Shown piece by piece: positions 46,406 through 55,289 of a stretch of 64,000 bases of DNA. The translations under genes were made by a program, and so were the position numbers. The notes under the pieces are model-generated. The model was given only the letters and a program-made list of their open reading frames with translations, was not told where the DNA came from and made no database searches. How positions within the stretch are numbered: position 1 is the first letter of the stretch; every line of letters begins with the position of its first letter. Source of the stretch: Pelagibacteraceae bacterium AG-390-O04 (lineage in GTDB: Bacteria; Pseudomonadota; Alphaproteobacteria; Pelagibacterales; Pelagibacteraceae); the NCBI GenBank assembly GCA_003278065.1, contig QCHE01000003.1:19412-83411 (forward strand), read 5' to 3'.

Positions 46406-48151
46406 ATGTTAAATTCTGAAGATTTAATAAATAAAGTAAAAATTTATAATAAGTTTCTGAATCCAGAGAAATTGAATAAAGCTTATGATTTTGCTGTAAA
46501 GGCACACAGTAATCAAAAAAGAGCATCTGGAGATCCTTATTCAGTACACCCTATTGAAGTCGCAAATATTCTCACAGATTTAAAATTAGATAGTGCAACG
46601 ATAACCACAGGATTATTACACGACACTATTGAAGATACTTTTGCTACTTACGAAACAATTAAAGGAGAGTTTGGTGATGAAGTTGCAGATCTAGTTGATG
46701 GAGTAACTAAAATTTCAGTTTTAGAAAACACAGCATCCTCTAATTCAAAGGCTGAAAATTTCAGAAAATTAATTTTGGCAACTTCAAAAGATATAAGAGT
46801 TTTATTAGTTAAAATTGCAGATCGATTACATAATATGAGAACAATCAAAGCAATTACAAAAGAGGAAAAAAGAAAAAGAATAGCACAAGAAACAATGGAA
46901 ATTTATGCACCTCTTGCAGATAGGATGGGTATGCATAGAATTAGAGATGAATTAGAGGATTTATCTTTTGAAGTTCTTAATACAGAAGCTAGATCATTAA
47001 TTCAAAAAAGATTAGATGAAATTAAATTAGATAAAAAGGACATTTTTGAAACCCATTCAAATGAAATAAATTTATTTTTAAAACAAAATAATATTGATTC
47101 AGAAATTTATGGAAGAGAGAAAACTCCCTTTTCCATATGGAGAAAAGTTCAAAAAAAAAGAGTTTCATTAGAGCAAATTACGGACATTATCGGATTTAGA
47201 ATTATTTTAGAAAATATAGATGATTGTTATAAAACCCTTGGAGTTTTACATAAACAGTGGAATTGCATACCTGGTAAATTTAAAGATTATATATCATCAC
47301 CTAAAATAAATGGTTATAAATCAATCCATACTTCTGTAATAGGCTCATATAAAAAACCTATAGAAATTCAAATTAGAACAAAAAAAATGCATGATTTTGC
47401 TGAGAGAGGTATTGCTTCACACTGGCAATATAAATCATCAGAAAAAATTAACTCTTTAACCTGGAAAGAATATGACTGGCTAAAAGATCTAGTTGAAATT
47501 ATAGAAAAAAATGAAAATCCTGAACATTCATATGAATATACGAAATTACAGATGTTTCAAGAAAACGTATTTTGTTTTACACCCAAAGGATCTGTTATAA
47601 AATTACCAAAGGATGCAACACCAATTGATTTTGCATACGCTGTACACACAAAAATTGGTAATACTGCTATTGGATGTGAAATTAATGGAAATAAAAGTGA
47701 GCTGCAAAATATTTTAAGAAATGGTGACACTGTTAAAATTATTACATCTAGAAATAATTCTCCTTCACTTCACTGGATACCGATTACAAAAACGGGAAAA
47801 GCAAGATCTGCTATCAGGAGATATTGGCATGATAAAGGAGAAAAAAAAGAAGAAAGAATCAAAAAATATAACACAACATTATGGATTTCATTACCAGATA
47901 AACCAGGACAATTAGGGAATGTGAGTTCGTTAATAGGTGAGCACAAATTGAATATTTCTAATCTAGAAATGGCAGGTAAAAACCCTAATTATATTAATTT
48001 CAAGTTTCAATTAATTATAAGAGATCTTAAAAATTTTACTAATTTTATTGCAGAGCTGAAACAAAAAGGTATAAAATTTAAGATAATTAGACACGAAGAT
48101 AAAAGAAATGCTTTCACACAAAAAATCCTTAGATATTTTAAGAAAGACTAA
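46406..48151 (+). CDS. rsh: Bifunctional (p)ppGpp synthetase/hydrolase, compact Rsh
   Basis: Controls the stringent response. The HD hydrolase domain is complete (YSVHPIEVA, LLHDTIEDT, KIADRLHNMRT). The synthetase domain has GREKTPFSIWRKVQKK, the basic KFKDYISSPK motif typical of bifunctional enzymes, and KPIEIQIRTKKMH. TGS is at about 383-450 (FCFTPKGSVIKLPKDATPID) and ACT at about 488-560 (LWISLPDKPGQLGNVSSL). Only about 40 residues separate TGS and ACT, so the usual helical and zinc-finger (CC) regions are missing. Total 581 instead of about 700-750. Confidence 0.93.
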   Translation: MLNSEDLINKVKIYNKFLNPEKLNKAYDFAVKAHSNQKRASGDPYSVHPIEVANILTDLKLDSATITTGLLHDTIEDTFATYETIKGEFGDEVADLVDGVTKISVLENTASSNSKAENFRKLILATSKDIRVLLVKIADRLHNMRTIKAITKEEKRKRIAQETMEIYAPLADRMGMHRIRDELEDLSFEVLNTEARSLIQKRLDEIKLDKKDIFETHSNEINLFLKQNNIDSEIYGREKTPFSIWRKVQKKRVSLEQITDIIGFRIILENIDDCYKTLGVLHKQWNCIPGKFKDYISSPKINGYKSIHTSVIGSYKKPIEIQIRTKKMHDFAERGIASHWQYKSSEKINSLTWKEYDWLKDLVEIIEKNENPEHSYEYTKLQMFQENVFCFTPKGSVIKLPKDATPIDFAYAVHTKIGNTAIGCEINGNKSELQNILRNGDTVKIITSRNNSPSLHWIPITKTGKARSAIRRYWHDKGEKKEERIKKYNTTLWISLPDKPGQLGNVSSLIGEHKLNISNLEMAGKNPNYINFKFQLIIRDLKNFTNFIAELKQKGIKFKIIRHEDKRNAFTQKILRYFKKD

Positions 48152-48695
48152 TGCATTATTAGAAGGGCATTTCATTTTATCTTCTGGTTTACATTCTTCT
48201 AAATATATACAGTGTGCTAAGCTTCTGAGTTATCCATCAAAAGCAGAAAAATTATGTAAATCTTTAGCAAATAAAATAAAAAATAATTTCAATAAAATAG
48301 ATTTGATTTTATCTCCAGCCATGGGTGGAATAATTATTGGTTATGAGATCGGTAAACTTTTAAAAAAAGAGACTATTTTTTGCGAGAGAGTTAATGGTAA
48401 ATTTATCTTAAGAAGAGGTTTTAAAATTGAAAAAGGATCAAAAGTTTTAATTGTAGAAGACGTTATTACTACGGGAAAATCAAGTATAGAGTGTGTTAAG
48501 CTTATTAAAAGAGCAAAAGCATCTCTAGTTGGATTTGCTGCTATAATAGATAGATCTTCAAAAAAGACATTAAGAATAAAAAAAAAAATTATTTCTCATC
48601 TAAAAATCGAAGTGCCGACATATAAATCTAATCAGTTGCCAATTAATCTTAAAAAAATACCAATTACAAAACCAGGAAGTAGATTTATTAAGTGA
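48108..48695 (+). CDS. pyrE: Orotate phosphoribosyltransferase
   Basis: Makes orotidine monophosphate in pyrimidine synthesis. The 195-residue product has LLEGHFILSSGLHSSKYIQC at the N-terminus, ILSPAMGGIIIGYEIG and the PRPP-binding VLIVEDVITTGKSS. The start overlaps the end of rsh by 44 bases; the family-typical N-terminus supports this start. The product ends GSRFIK, a common pyrE ending. Confidence 0.95.
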   Translation: MLSHKKSLDILRKTNALLEGHFILSSGLHSSKYIQCAKLLSYPSKAEKLCKSLANKIKNNFNKIDLILSPAMGGIIIGYEIGKLLKKETIFCERVNGKFILRRGFKIEKGSKVLIVEDVITTGKSSIECVKLIKRAKASLVGFAAIIDRSSKKTLRIKKKIISHLKIEVPTYKSNQLPINLKKIPITKPGSRFIK

Positions 48696-49408
48696 AACGT
48701 TTGGGTGTAAACATAGACCATATTGCAACTGTAAGAAATGCCAGAGGTGAGTTTCATCCAGATCCTTTTTTTGCAGCAAACTATGTTAAAAAAAAAGGAG
48801 CGGACTCAGTAACAATACATTTAAGAGAAGATAGACGTCATATAAAAGATCTTGATGCAAAAAAAATTTGTTCAATAAAAAAACTTCGTGTAAATCTAGA
48901 AATTTCAATTAGAGATGAAATAGTTAAAAATGCAATTAAAATAAAACCAGATTTTATATGTATTGTTCCAGAAAATAGAAAAGAAATCACAACAGAAGGT
49001 GGATTAAATTTAATAAAAAATAAAAAAAAATTAAAAAAAATTATTAATATGTTTAAAAAAAAAGGAATAAGGACAAGTTTATTTATAAATCCTTCCTTAA
49101 AAGATGTTAAAATTTCAAAGGATATTGATGTTGATTGTATTGAAATTCATACTGGGTCATTTTCATCTAAAGTAAAATTAAAAAAAAATTATTTAGATGA
49201 ATTTATTAGAATAAAAAAATGTTCAATTCTAGCTAATGAAATAGGATTAGAAGTTCATGCAGGTCATGGATTAGATTATAGATCTACAAAAATTTTATCT
49301 AAAATTAATGAAATTAAAGAATTTAACATTGGTCATTTTATAATTGGTGAATCTATTTTTTTTGGTTTGGAAAAGGTTATTAAAAAATTTAAGAGTATAA
49401 TTAAATAA
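48692..49408 (+). CDS. pdxJ: Pyridoxine 5'-phosphate synthase
   Basis: Final ring-closing step of the DXP-dependent vitamin B6 pathway. The 238-residue product starts at GTG (GTGA overlap with pyrE) with LGVNIDHIATVRNARGEFHP, then SVTIHLREDRRHI, LEVHAGHGLDY and NIGHFIIGESIFFGL. It lies in the conserved alphaproteobacterial pdxJ-acpS-lepB-rnc block. pdxA and dxs are not in the window. Confidence 0.96.
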   Translation: MKRLGVNIDHIATVRNARGEFHPDPFFAANYVKKKGADSVTIHLREDRRHIKDLDAKKICSIKKLRVNLEISIRDEIVKNAIKIKPDFICIVPENRKEITTEGGLNLIKNKKKLKKIINMFKKKGIRTSLFINPSLKDVKISKDIDVDCIEIHTGSFSSKVKLKKNYLDEFIRIKKCSILANEIGLEVHAGHGLDYRSTKILSKINEIKEFNIGHFIIGESIFFGLEKVIKKFKSIIK

Positions 49409-49794
49409 TGAAAATAGTTGGTATTGGTGTAGATATTATACAGAATAAAAGAATCAAAAAATCAATTAAAAATAATAATTTTATAAACCGTGTTTTTTCT
49501 AAGAAAGAAATTTTGATTTCAAAAAATGTTTCTAATAAATCTAATTTTTTTGCAAAAAGATTTGCTGCGAAAGAATCCTTGTCTAAAGCGATTGGATCTG
49601 GAATTAGAAATAAACTTAATTTTAAAGATATAGAAATTTTAAATGATAAACTTGGTAAACCATTTTATAATCTTAATAAAAAATTAAGATATTTAATCTC
49701 TCAAAAAAAAAAAATAAAAAAATTTGATTTGTTTCTTTCAATTTCAGACGAAAAAGAATATTCAATTGCATTTACCATTATACAAAAAAAATGA
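49408..49794 (+). CDS. acpS: Holo-acyl-carrier-protein synthase
   Basis: Transfers 4'-phosphopantetheine from CoA to acyl carrier protein. The 128-residue product shows IVGIGVDIIQNKRI at the N-terminus with the Mg2+ aspartate, and FFAKRFAAKESLSKAIG with the catalytic glutamate. Joined to pdxJ by TAATG and to lepB by a 4-base ATGA overlap. Confidence 0.94.
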   Translation: MKIVGIGVDIIQNKRIKKSIKNNNFINRVFSKKEILISKNVSNKSNFFAKRFAAKESLSKAIGSGIRNKLNFKDIEILNDKLGKPFYNLNKKLRYLISQKKKIKKFDLFLSISDEKEYSIAFTIIQKK

Positions 49795-50525
49795 TTAATA
49801 AAAAATTTATTGTAGAAAATACTAAAACTTTATTTTATGCTTTAATTATAGCAATTATAATAAGATCATTCTTAGTACAGCCTTTTTATATACCTTCATC
49901 ATCTATGGAACCAACATTATTGGTTGGAGACAGATTATTTGTTACTAAATATTCTTATGGTTTTAGCAAACATTCTTTTCCATTTAGCCCACCTATATTA
50001 AAAAAAAGAATTTTTTTTACTGAGCCTAAAAGAGGTGATGTTGTGGTTTTTAAAACTCCAATCGATAATCGCACAGATTATATTAAAAGATTAATAGGAC
50101 TTCCTGGTGATAAAATTCAATTCATAGATGAAAATTTATTCTTGAACAATTCAGAAATATTAAAATCTAGAATTTCGAAAAATGATAAAATTTATTGTGG
50201 AAGTAAAACAATCGAAGTTTTTACATTTGAAGAAAGACTTCCAAATGATAAAAAATTCAAAACTGTTTATCTAAAAAACTCTTCTTTTCAAAGTACTGAC
50301 ATATTTGAAGTACCTAAAAATCATTATTTTTTCTTAGGTGATAACAGAGATTGTTCTAAAGATAGTAGATATTTATCTAGCGTTGGATATGTTCATAAAG
50401 ATAATTTAGTAGGAAAAGCTCAATTTATTTTTTTTTCATCTGATAGGTCTATAGGTAGTTTTTTTGCTTTTTGGAAATGGCATAAATCAATAAGATACAA
50501 TAGATTTTTTAAAAAGATTATTTAA
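49791..50525 (+). CDS. lepB: Signal peptidase I
   Basis: Removes signal peptides at the outer face of the inner membrane. The 244-residue product has one N-terminal membrane segment (about 13-29), the catalytic serine S38 in PSSSMEPTLLVGD, the catalytic lysine K99 in DYIKRLIGLPGD, and the C-terminal GDNRDCSKDSRY box. Its stop overlaps the rnc start by one base. Confidence 0.96.
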   Translation: MINKKFIVENTKTLFYALIIAIIIRSFLVQPFYIPSSSMEPTLLVGDRLFVTKYSYGFSKHSFPFSPPILKKRIFFTEPKRGDVVVFKTPIDNRTDYIKRLIGLPGDKIQFIDENLFLNNSEILKSRISKNDKIYCGSKTIEVFTFEERLPNDKKFKTVYLKNSSFQSTDIFEVPKNHYFFLGDNRDCSKDSRYLSSVGYVHKDNLVGKAQFIFFSSDRSIGSFFAFWKWHKSIRYNRFFKKII

Positions 50526-51187
50526 TGAAAATTAATTATTCAAATTTAGAAAAAAGAATTAATATTAAATTTAAAGACAAAGGTTTGTTAATTAAAAGTC
50601 TTACTCATAAAAGTTTTAATATATTGGATAATAATGAAAAAATTGAATTTTTAGGCGATCGTGTTCTTGGACTTGTAATTGCGAAAAAATTATTAGAAAT
50701 TTACCCCAAAGAAAAGGAAGGAGTGTTAGATAAAAAATTTTCATCACTAGTAAATAAAAAAACGTGTTTACAAATAGCAAAGAATATAAATTTAGAAAAA
50801 TATATTTTAACTTTCAATTCAAAAAATAAATCTGTCAAAATAGAAGACAAGGTAGTCTCAGACAGTTGTGAGGCTTTAATTGGAGCTATATATTTAGATA
50901 GAGGATTTTTAATGGTAGAAAATTTTATTTTAGAACATTGGAAAAAAAATATTAAAGAAAGTATAATCACTCAAATTGATGCTAAAACTAAACTACAAGA
51001 ATTTTCTCTTAAGAAATATAAAAAGTTACCAACTTACAAAGTCTTCTCAAATACTGGCCCAAGACATAAACCAATTTTTAAAATTGGAGTTAAACTTCCG
51101 AATTCAAAATTTTTTATAGCGGAAGGAGCTTCTAAAAAAGATGCTCAACAAAATGCAGCAATTTTGTGTTTAAAAGATAATACTTAA
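50525..51187 (+). CDS. rnc: Ribonuclease III
   Basis: Cleaves double-stranded RNA, including rRNA precursors. The 220-residue product has the nuclease signature KIEFLGDRVLGLVIAKKLLE (from residue 39), DSCEALIGAIYLDRG, and a C-terminal dsRBD (KLQEFSLKKYKKLPTYKVF and ASKKDAQQNAAILCL). It follows lepB. The GTPase gene era, usually next in Proteobacteria, is not there; recO follows after 2 bases. Confidence 0.96.
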   Translation: MKINYSNLEKRINIKFKDKGLLIKSLTHKSFNILDNNEKIEFLGDRVLGLVIAKKLLEIYPKEKEGVLDKKFSSLVNKKTCLQIAKNINLEKYILTFNSKNKSVKIEDKVVSDSCEALIGAIYLDRGFLMVENFILEHWKKNIKESIITQIDAKTKLQEFSLKKYKKLPTYKVFSNTGPRHKPIFKIGVKLPNSKFFIAEGASKKDAQQNAAILCLKDNT

Positions 51188-51189
51188 TT

Positions 51190-51870
51190 ATGATTTGGGA
51201 TGACTCAGGATTTTTATTATCTAAAAATAAATATAGTGAAAATTCTTTAATAGTAGAAATTTTTACAAAAAATTATGGCAAGAATTCGGGAATTATTTAT
51301 GGTGGAACTTCAAAAAAAATTAAAAATTATTTACAAGTTGGAAACGAGTTATATGTTAATTATAATTCAAAATCAATTAGTAGGCTAGGATATTTTAAAA
51401 TTGAAATTTACAAAGCTTTTTCTCCTGTTTATTTTGAAAATTCTCAAAAATTACATTGCATTACTTCTGCAATGAATTTAATTAAATTATTAACAGCAGA
51501 GTCTCAATCAAATCAGAAAATTTATAATCTTATCTATGAATTTTATGAAATTATTTCATTAAATAATTGGCTTAAAAAATATATTTTTTGGGAGCTTAAA
51601 CTTTTAAAAACTCTTGGTTATGACTTAGAACTAGATACTTTAGTTAATAAAACAATTATAAATAATAAAACTCAGTATATAGTTAAATCTTCAAATGAGG
51701 AAAGAATTGTCCCAAATTTTTTAATAGATAAAGAGGATTCTTCAGAAGATATACAAACCTTATTAAATGGACTTAAATTAGTTAGTGATTTTATGGAAAA
51801 AACAATTTTAAAGCCAAATAATCTTAATTATCCACTGAGTAGGATCCAATTTGTTAGTTCACTTAAATAA
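51190..51870 (+). CDS. recO: DNA repair protein RecO
   Basis: Helps load RecA at gaps in the RecFOR pathway. The 226-residue product has the N-terminal OB fold (WDDSGFLLSKNKYSENSLIV, VEIFTKNYGKNSGIIYGG) and a C-terminal helical domain with FWELKLLKTLGYDLEL. No zinc-finger cysteines are present in the C-terminal part. It ends exactly where the convergent hemB ends (no gap). Confidence 0.9.
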   Translation: MIWDDSGFLLSKNKYSENSLIVEIFTKNYGKNSGIIYGGTSKKIKNYLQVGNELYVNYNSKSISRLGYFKIEIYKAFSPVYFENSQKLHCITSAMNLIKLLTAESQSNQKIYNLIYEFYEIISLNNWLKKYIFWELKLLKTLGYDLELDTLVNKTIINNKTQYIVKSSNEERIVPNFLIDKEDSSEDIQTLLNGLKLVSDFMEKTILKPNNLNYPLSRIQFVSSLK

Positions 51871-52860
51871 CTAAGATATAATATTATTTATCCTATCTGC
51901 ATAATAAGTGATAATTGCGTTAGCTCCAGCTCTTTTGAATGATATCAAGTTTTCTAAAATTACATCTTTATTTACAAGGCCTTTATTTATCCCATTAGAT
52001 AATAAGCTATATTCACCTGATACCTGGTAAGCTATTACAGGTATTTTGAAATTTTCCTTTACCGATTTTATTATATCTAAATATGGTAGACCAGGTTTAA
52101 CCATTACCATATCAGCACCTTCTTTGATATCGAGCGTAACTTCTCTCAAAGCCTCATCATTATTTCTAAAGTCCATTTGATAGTTTTTTTTGTCACCTTT
52201 AAGCAATTTTTTCGAACCAACAGCATCTCTGAATGGTCCATAGAAATTTGAGGCATATTTAACAGCATAAGATAGAATTTGAGTCATATTATATCCATTT
52301 GAGTCTAAGTTTTTTCTTATTTCTCCTATTCTACCATCCATCATGTCAGAAGGTGCTAGTACATCACAACCCATTTGAGCCTGTAGTAAAGATTGATCAA
52401 TTAAGACTTTAATTGTTTCATCATTTAATACATAATTAGATTTAATCAATCCATCGTGACCATGTGAAGTATAAGGATCAAGAGCAACGTCACACATTAT
52501 TCCAATTTCATTTTTAAATCTTTTTTTTATAATCTGTATTGCTTTACAAACTAGATTATTTTCATTCAATGCTTCTGTACCAAGTAAATTTTTCTTCTTT
52601 TTCTCAGTATGGGGAAATAACGCAACCATAGGTAATTTATTTTTAATGGCTTTATCAATTACAAAGCTAATTTTGTCTAAAGAATAACGAAAGACATCAG
52701 GCATTGATTTTATACTTTGTTTTTTATTATTTCCATCAATTAAAAATATAGGTAATATGAAATCATTAGGTGTAAGGTTATTTTCTTCAACTAACCGTCT
52801 AGACCAATCATTTTTTCGACTGCGTCTAAGTCTCAAACTTGGATATTTACCTGTAATCAT
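51871..52860 (-). CDS. hemB: Delta-aminolevulinic acid dehydratase
   Basis: Joins two 5-aminolevulinates to porphobilinogen for haem. The 329-residue product has MVALFPHTEKKKKN, IMCDVALDPYTSHGHDGL, the active-site lysine region GADMVMVKPGLPYLDII, and IPVIAYQVSGEYSLL. No cysteine cluster for zinc binding is seen at the metal site, where DVALDPYTSHGHDG suggests the Mg2+-dependent type found in alphaproteobacteria. It is the only minus-strand gene between slt and bamE. Confidence 0.95.
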   Translation of the reverse strand: MITGKYPSLRLRRSRKNDWSRRLVEENNLTPNDFILPIFLIDGNNKKQSIKSMPDVFRYSLDKISFVIDKAIKNKLPMVALFPHTEKKKKNLLGTEALNENNLVCKAIQIIKKRFKNEIGIMCDVALDPYTSHGHDGLIKSNYVLNDETIKVLIDQSLLQAQMGCDVLAPSDMMDGRIGEIRKNLDSNGYNMTQILSYAVKYASNFYGPFRDAVGSKKLLKGDKKNYQMDFRNNDEALREVTLDIKEGADMVMVKPGLPYLDIIKSVKENFKIPVIAYQVSGEYSLLSNGINKGLVNKDVILENLISFKRAGANAIITYYADRINNIIS

Positions 52861-52870
52861 CTTTAAATAT

Positions 52871-52903
52871 ATTTGTAATATGCGACAAATGTTATATACA
52901 AAT
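52871..52903. promoter_or_regulatory. Inverted repeat in the hemB/oxygenase divergent region
   Basis: ATTTGTA (52871-52877) and TACAAAT (52897-52903) are perfect reverse complements 19 bases apart. They overlap weak promoter-like hexamers: TTGTAA (52873-52878) with TATACA (52895-52900) on the plus strand, and a similar pair on the minus strand. They could form a shared operator for the two divergent genes. This is the longest gap in the window (52861-52951, 91 bases). Confidence 0.35.
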
Positions 52904-52921
52904 ATATCTTAAAAAAGATAT
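52904..52921. repeat. Short hairpin repeat before the oxygenase gene
   Basis: ATATCTT, a 4-base A loop, and AAGATAT form a perfect 7-base stem directly after the larger inverted repeat. With a plus-strand start near 52907 it would lie in the 5' leader. An AGGAGA ribosome binding site follows at 52933-52938, 13 bases before the ATG, which is somewhat far. There is no T-run, so a terminator is unlikely. Confidence 0.35.
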
Positions 52922-52951
52922 TAAACAATATCAGGAGACAAATAATTACAT

Positions 52952-53542
52952 ATGAGTTTAAATTTTGATGATTTTCAGAAACAAGATATCAAATTTGATA
53001 TCAATAAACTTCAAGAAGCTTATAAACAGCTGTTAACCATTAAAGGATTTACTGGTGTTGATGGTATTTCAAACTTTGGAGCCATATCATTAACTCAAAT
53101 ACCAGGTGATCCTGACTCTATAAAAGGTAATAAAGCGAGAGGTGTATTTTGGACTAAACCAGACTCCTCTGGAAAAGAAGCTATAAGAGATCAAATGATA
53201 GATGAAGCCGCTTATTCCGAATTTATTGAAGATTATAAAAATACTTACTTTAAAGAAGTTTTTGATGTTTTATCTTCGAAGTATAAATTAGGTAGAGTAA
53301 GAATTTTATTAAAAGAACCAAGATCAACTTTAAGCTGGCACAGAGATCCAGAACCAAGACTTCATATCCCAATAATTACTAACCCAGGTTCAATAATGGT
53401 TATAGACAATGTTGCAAAACATATGCCTGCTGACGGATCAGTCTGGATTACAAATAATACAAAATACCATAATGCATTTAATGGTGGAGAAGAAAATAGA
53501 ATACATTTAGTGGCGTGTGTTCTAAATCATAAATTTAATTAA
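52952..53542 (+). CDS. 2OG-Fe(II) oxygenase-like protein (aspartyl/asparaginyl beta-hydroxylase type)
   Basis: The 196-residue product shows the double-stranded beta-helix iron motif: H130 and D132 in LSWHRDPEPRLHIPI, H173 in TKYHNAFNGG, and R183 in ENRIHLVACV that would bind 2-oxoglutarate. The spacing fits the Asp/Asn hydroxylase family (PF05118-like). The substrate is unknown. It precedes rpiB and glyA with almost no gaps and is divergent from hemB. Assignment is from visible motifs only. Confidence 0.75.
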   Translation: MSLNFDDFQKQDIKFDINKLQEAYKQLLTIKGFTGVDGISNFGAISLTQIPGDPDSIKGNKARGVFWTKPDSSGKEAIRDQMIDEAAYSEFIEDYKNTYFKEVFDVLSSKYKLGRVRILLKEPRSTLSWHRDPEPRLHIPIITNPGSIMVIDNVAKHMPADGSVWITNNTKYHNAFNGGEENRIHLVACVLNHKFN

Positions 53543-53543
53543 T

Positions 53544-53969
53544 TTGAAAAAGTTATTTATATCATCTGATCATGCTGGATATAATCTCAAAGAACAAATA
53601 AAAAAAAAATTTAGAAATAAATATATTTTTCAAGATCTTGGAACGAATAACTCAGAACAATCTGTTAATTATCCTGATTATGCACATAAACTTTGTAAAA
53701 AGGTGTCTAATAATAGTAAAAATATAGGAATTTTGGTTTGTGGCTCAGGAATGGGAATGTCAATGGCAGCAAATAGACATAAAAAGATAAGAGCTGCCGT
53801 ATGTTATTCATTGAAAAACACAAAATTATCTAGATTGCATAACAATGCAAATATTATTACATTAGGTTCTAGGTTGATAAAAAAAAATACTGCTTTTAAA
53901 TGCATAGAAGTATTTGTAAATACTAAATTTGAGGGTGGTAGACATAAAAAGAGAGTAAAAAAAATTTAG
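53544..53969 (+). CDS. rpiB: Ribose 5-phosphate isomerase B
   Basis: Interconverts ribose-5-P and ribulose-5-P. The 141-residue product has FISSDHAGYNLKEQIKK, the catalytic C66 in GILVCGSGMGMSMAANR, and RLHNNANIITLGSR. The start codon is TTG (53544-53546), one base after the previous stop. It is followed after 6 bases by glyA; the rpiB-glyA-nrdR order is common in alphaproteobacteria. Confidence 0.94.
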   Translation: MKKLFISSDHAGYNLKEQIKKKFRNKYIFQDLGTNNSEQSVNYPDYAHKLCKKVSNNSKNIGILVCGSGMGMSMAANRHKKIRAAVCYSLKNTKLSRLHNNANIITLGSRLIKKNTAFKCIEVFVNTKFEGGRHKKRVKKI

Positions 53970-53975
53970 TTAGTT

Positions 53976-55289
53976 ATGTCCAGTGAAAAAAAATATTTGA
54001 ATTCAAGTTATCAGGATTTTTTTGAAAAAAGTCTTTCAAAAACAGATCCAGATTTATTTAAAGCCATCAATGATGAGCTTGTAAGACAACAAAATCATAT
54101 AGAGCTTATAGCATCTGAAAATATAGTTTCTCAAGCTGTATTAGAAGCTCAAGGATCAGTATTAACAAATAAATATGCTGAGGGTTATCCAGGCAAAAGA
54201 TATTACAATGGTTGTGAACATGTGGATGTTGCTGAGCAATTAGCTTTGGAAAGAATTAAAAAACTTTTTAATTGTAAATATGCAAATGTACAACCACATT
54301 CAGGAGCTCAAGCAAATGGTGCGGTATTTTTAGCATTATTAAAACCTAATGATACATTTATGGGAATGAGTTTAAATTCTGGCGGACATATTACTCATGG
54401 ATTAAAAATTTCTATGTCTGGAAAATGGTTTAATGCAATTAGCTACGATGTTGATAAAAAATCAGAACTTATCGATTATGATAATGTTGAAAAACTAGCT
54501 TTAGAACATAAACCTAAGCTAATTATAGCTGGTGGTAGCGCTTATTCTAGAGTTATTGATTTTAAAAGATTTCGTGAGATAGCAGATAAAGTTGGAGCTT
54601 ATCTAATGGTTGATATGGCACATTTTTCAGGTCTAGTTGCAGGAAAAGGGTATCCAAACCCATGTGATCATGCCCATGTAGTAACTTCTACTACACATAA
54701 AGTTTTTAGAAGTGCAAGAGGTGGTATTATTTTATCTAATGATATAGATTTAGGTAAAAAGTTTGATACCGCTGTTTTTCCTGGATATCAAGGTGGACCG
54801 TTGATGCATATTATAGCCGCTAAGGCCGCAGGTTTTTTTGAAGCTCTAAAACCTGAATTTCAAACGTATATCAAGAACGTTTTAGCGAATGCAAAAATAT
54901 TAGCTGAAACTCTAAAAAACAATGGGTTTAAAATTTATTCTGGGGGAACTGATACTCATTTAATGTTAGTAGATCTTAGACCTTTTAATGTCAAAGGAAA
55001 TTTAGCTGCTGAAAGTTTATGTAGAGCAAACATAACATGTAATAAAAATGGAATACCATTTGATACAGAAAAACCAATGATTACATCAGGTATAAGATTA
55101 GGCTCTCAAGCTGCAACTACACGAGGATTTGGTTTAAAAGAATTTGAAAAAGTTGGCGAACTAATAACAAAAGTGATTAAAGGTTTATCTGAGAACCCAA
55201 ATGATAATAGTATAATTGAGAACGAGGTAAGGAATGAAGTTGTTGATTTATGTTCTTCATTTCCAATATATAAAAATTTAAATAGATGA
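53976..55289 (+). CDS. glyA: Serine hydroxymethyltransferase
   Basis: Interconverts serine and glycine using THF/methylene-THF and PLP. The 437-residue product has [20 protein letters not shown], the PLP lysine in [13 protein letters not shown], and [17 protein letters not shown]. It connects to the sarcosine oxidase products glycine and methylene-THF encoded at 33-38 kb. The 6-base gap to rpiB leaves no room for a glycine riboswitch. It overlaps nrdR by 4 bases. Confidence 0.97.
   Translation: MSSEKKYLNSSYQDFFEKSLSKTDPDLFKAINDELVRQQNHIELIASENIVSQAVLEAQGSVLTNKYAEGYPGKRYYNGCEHVDVAEQLALERIKKLFNCKYANVQPHSGAQANGAVFLALLKPNDTFMGMSLNSGGHITHGLKISMSGKWFNAISYDVDKKSELIDYDNVEKLALEHKPKLIIAGGSAYSRVIDFKRFREIADKVGAYLMVDMAHFSGLVAGKGYPNPCDHAHVVTSTTHKVFRSARGGIILSNDIDLGKKFDTAVFPGYQGGPLMHIIAAKAAGFFEALKPEFQTYIKNVLANAKILAETLKNNGFKIYSGGTDTHLMLVDLRPFNVKGNLAAESLCRANITCNKNGIPFDTEKPMITSGIRLGSQAATTRGFGLKEFEKVGELITKVIKGLSENPNDNSIIENEVRNEVVDLCSSFPIYKNLNR

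Noticed and set aside
53970-53975. Glycine riboswitch upstream of glyA
   Set aside because: SAR11 genomes use glycine riboswitches, but only 6 bases separate rpiB and glyA, far too short for an aptamer.
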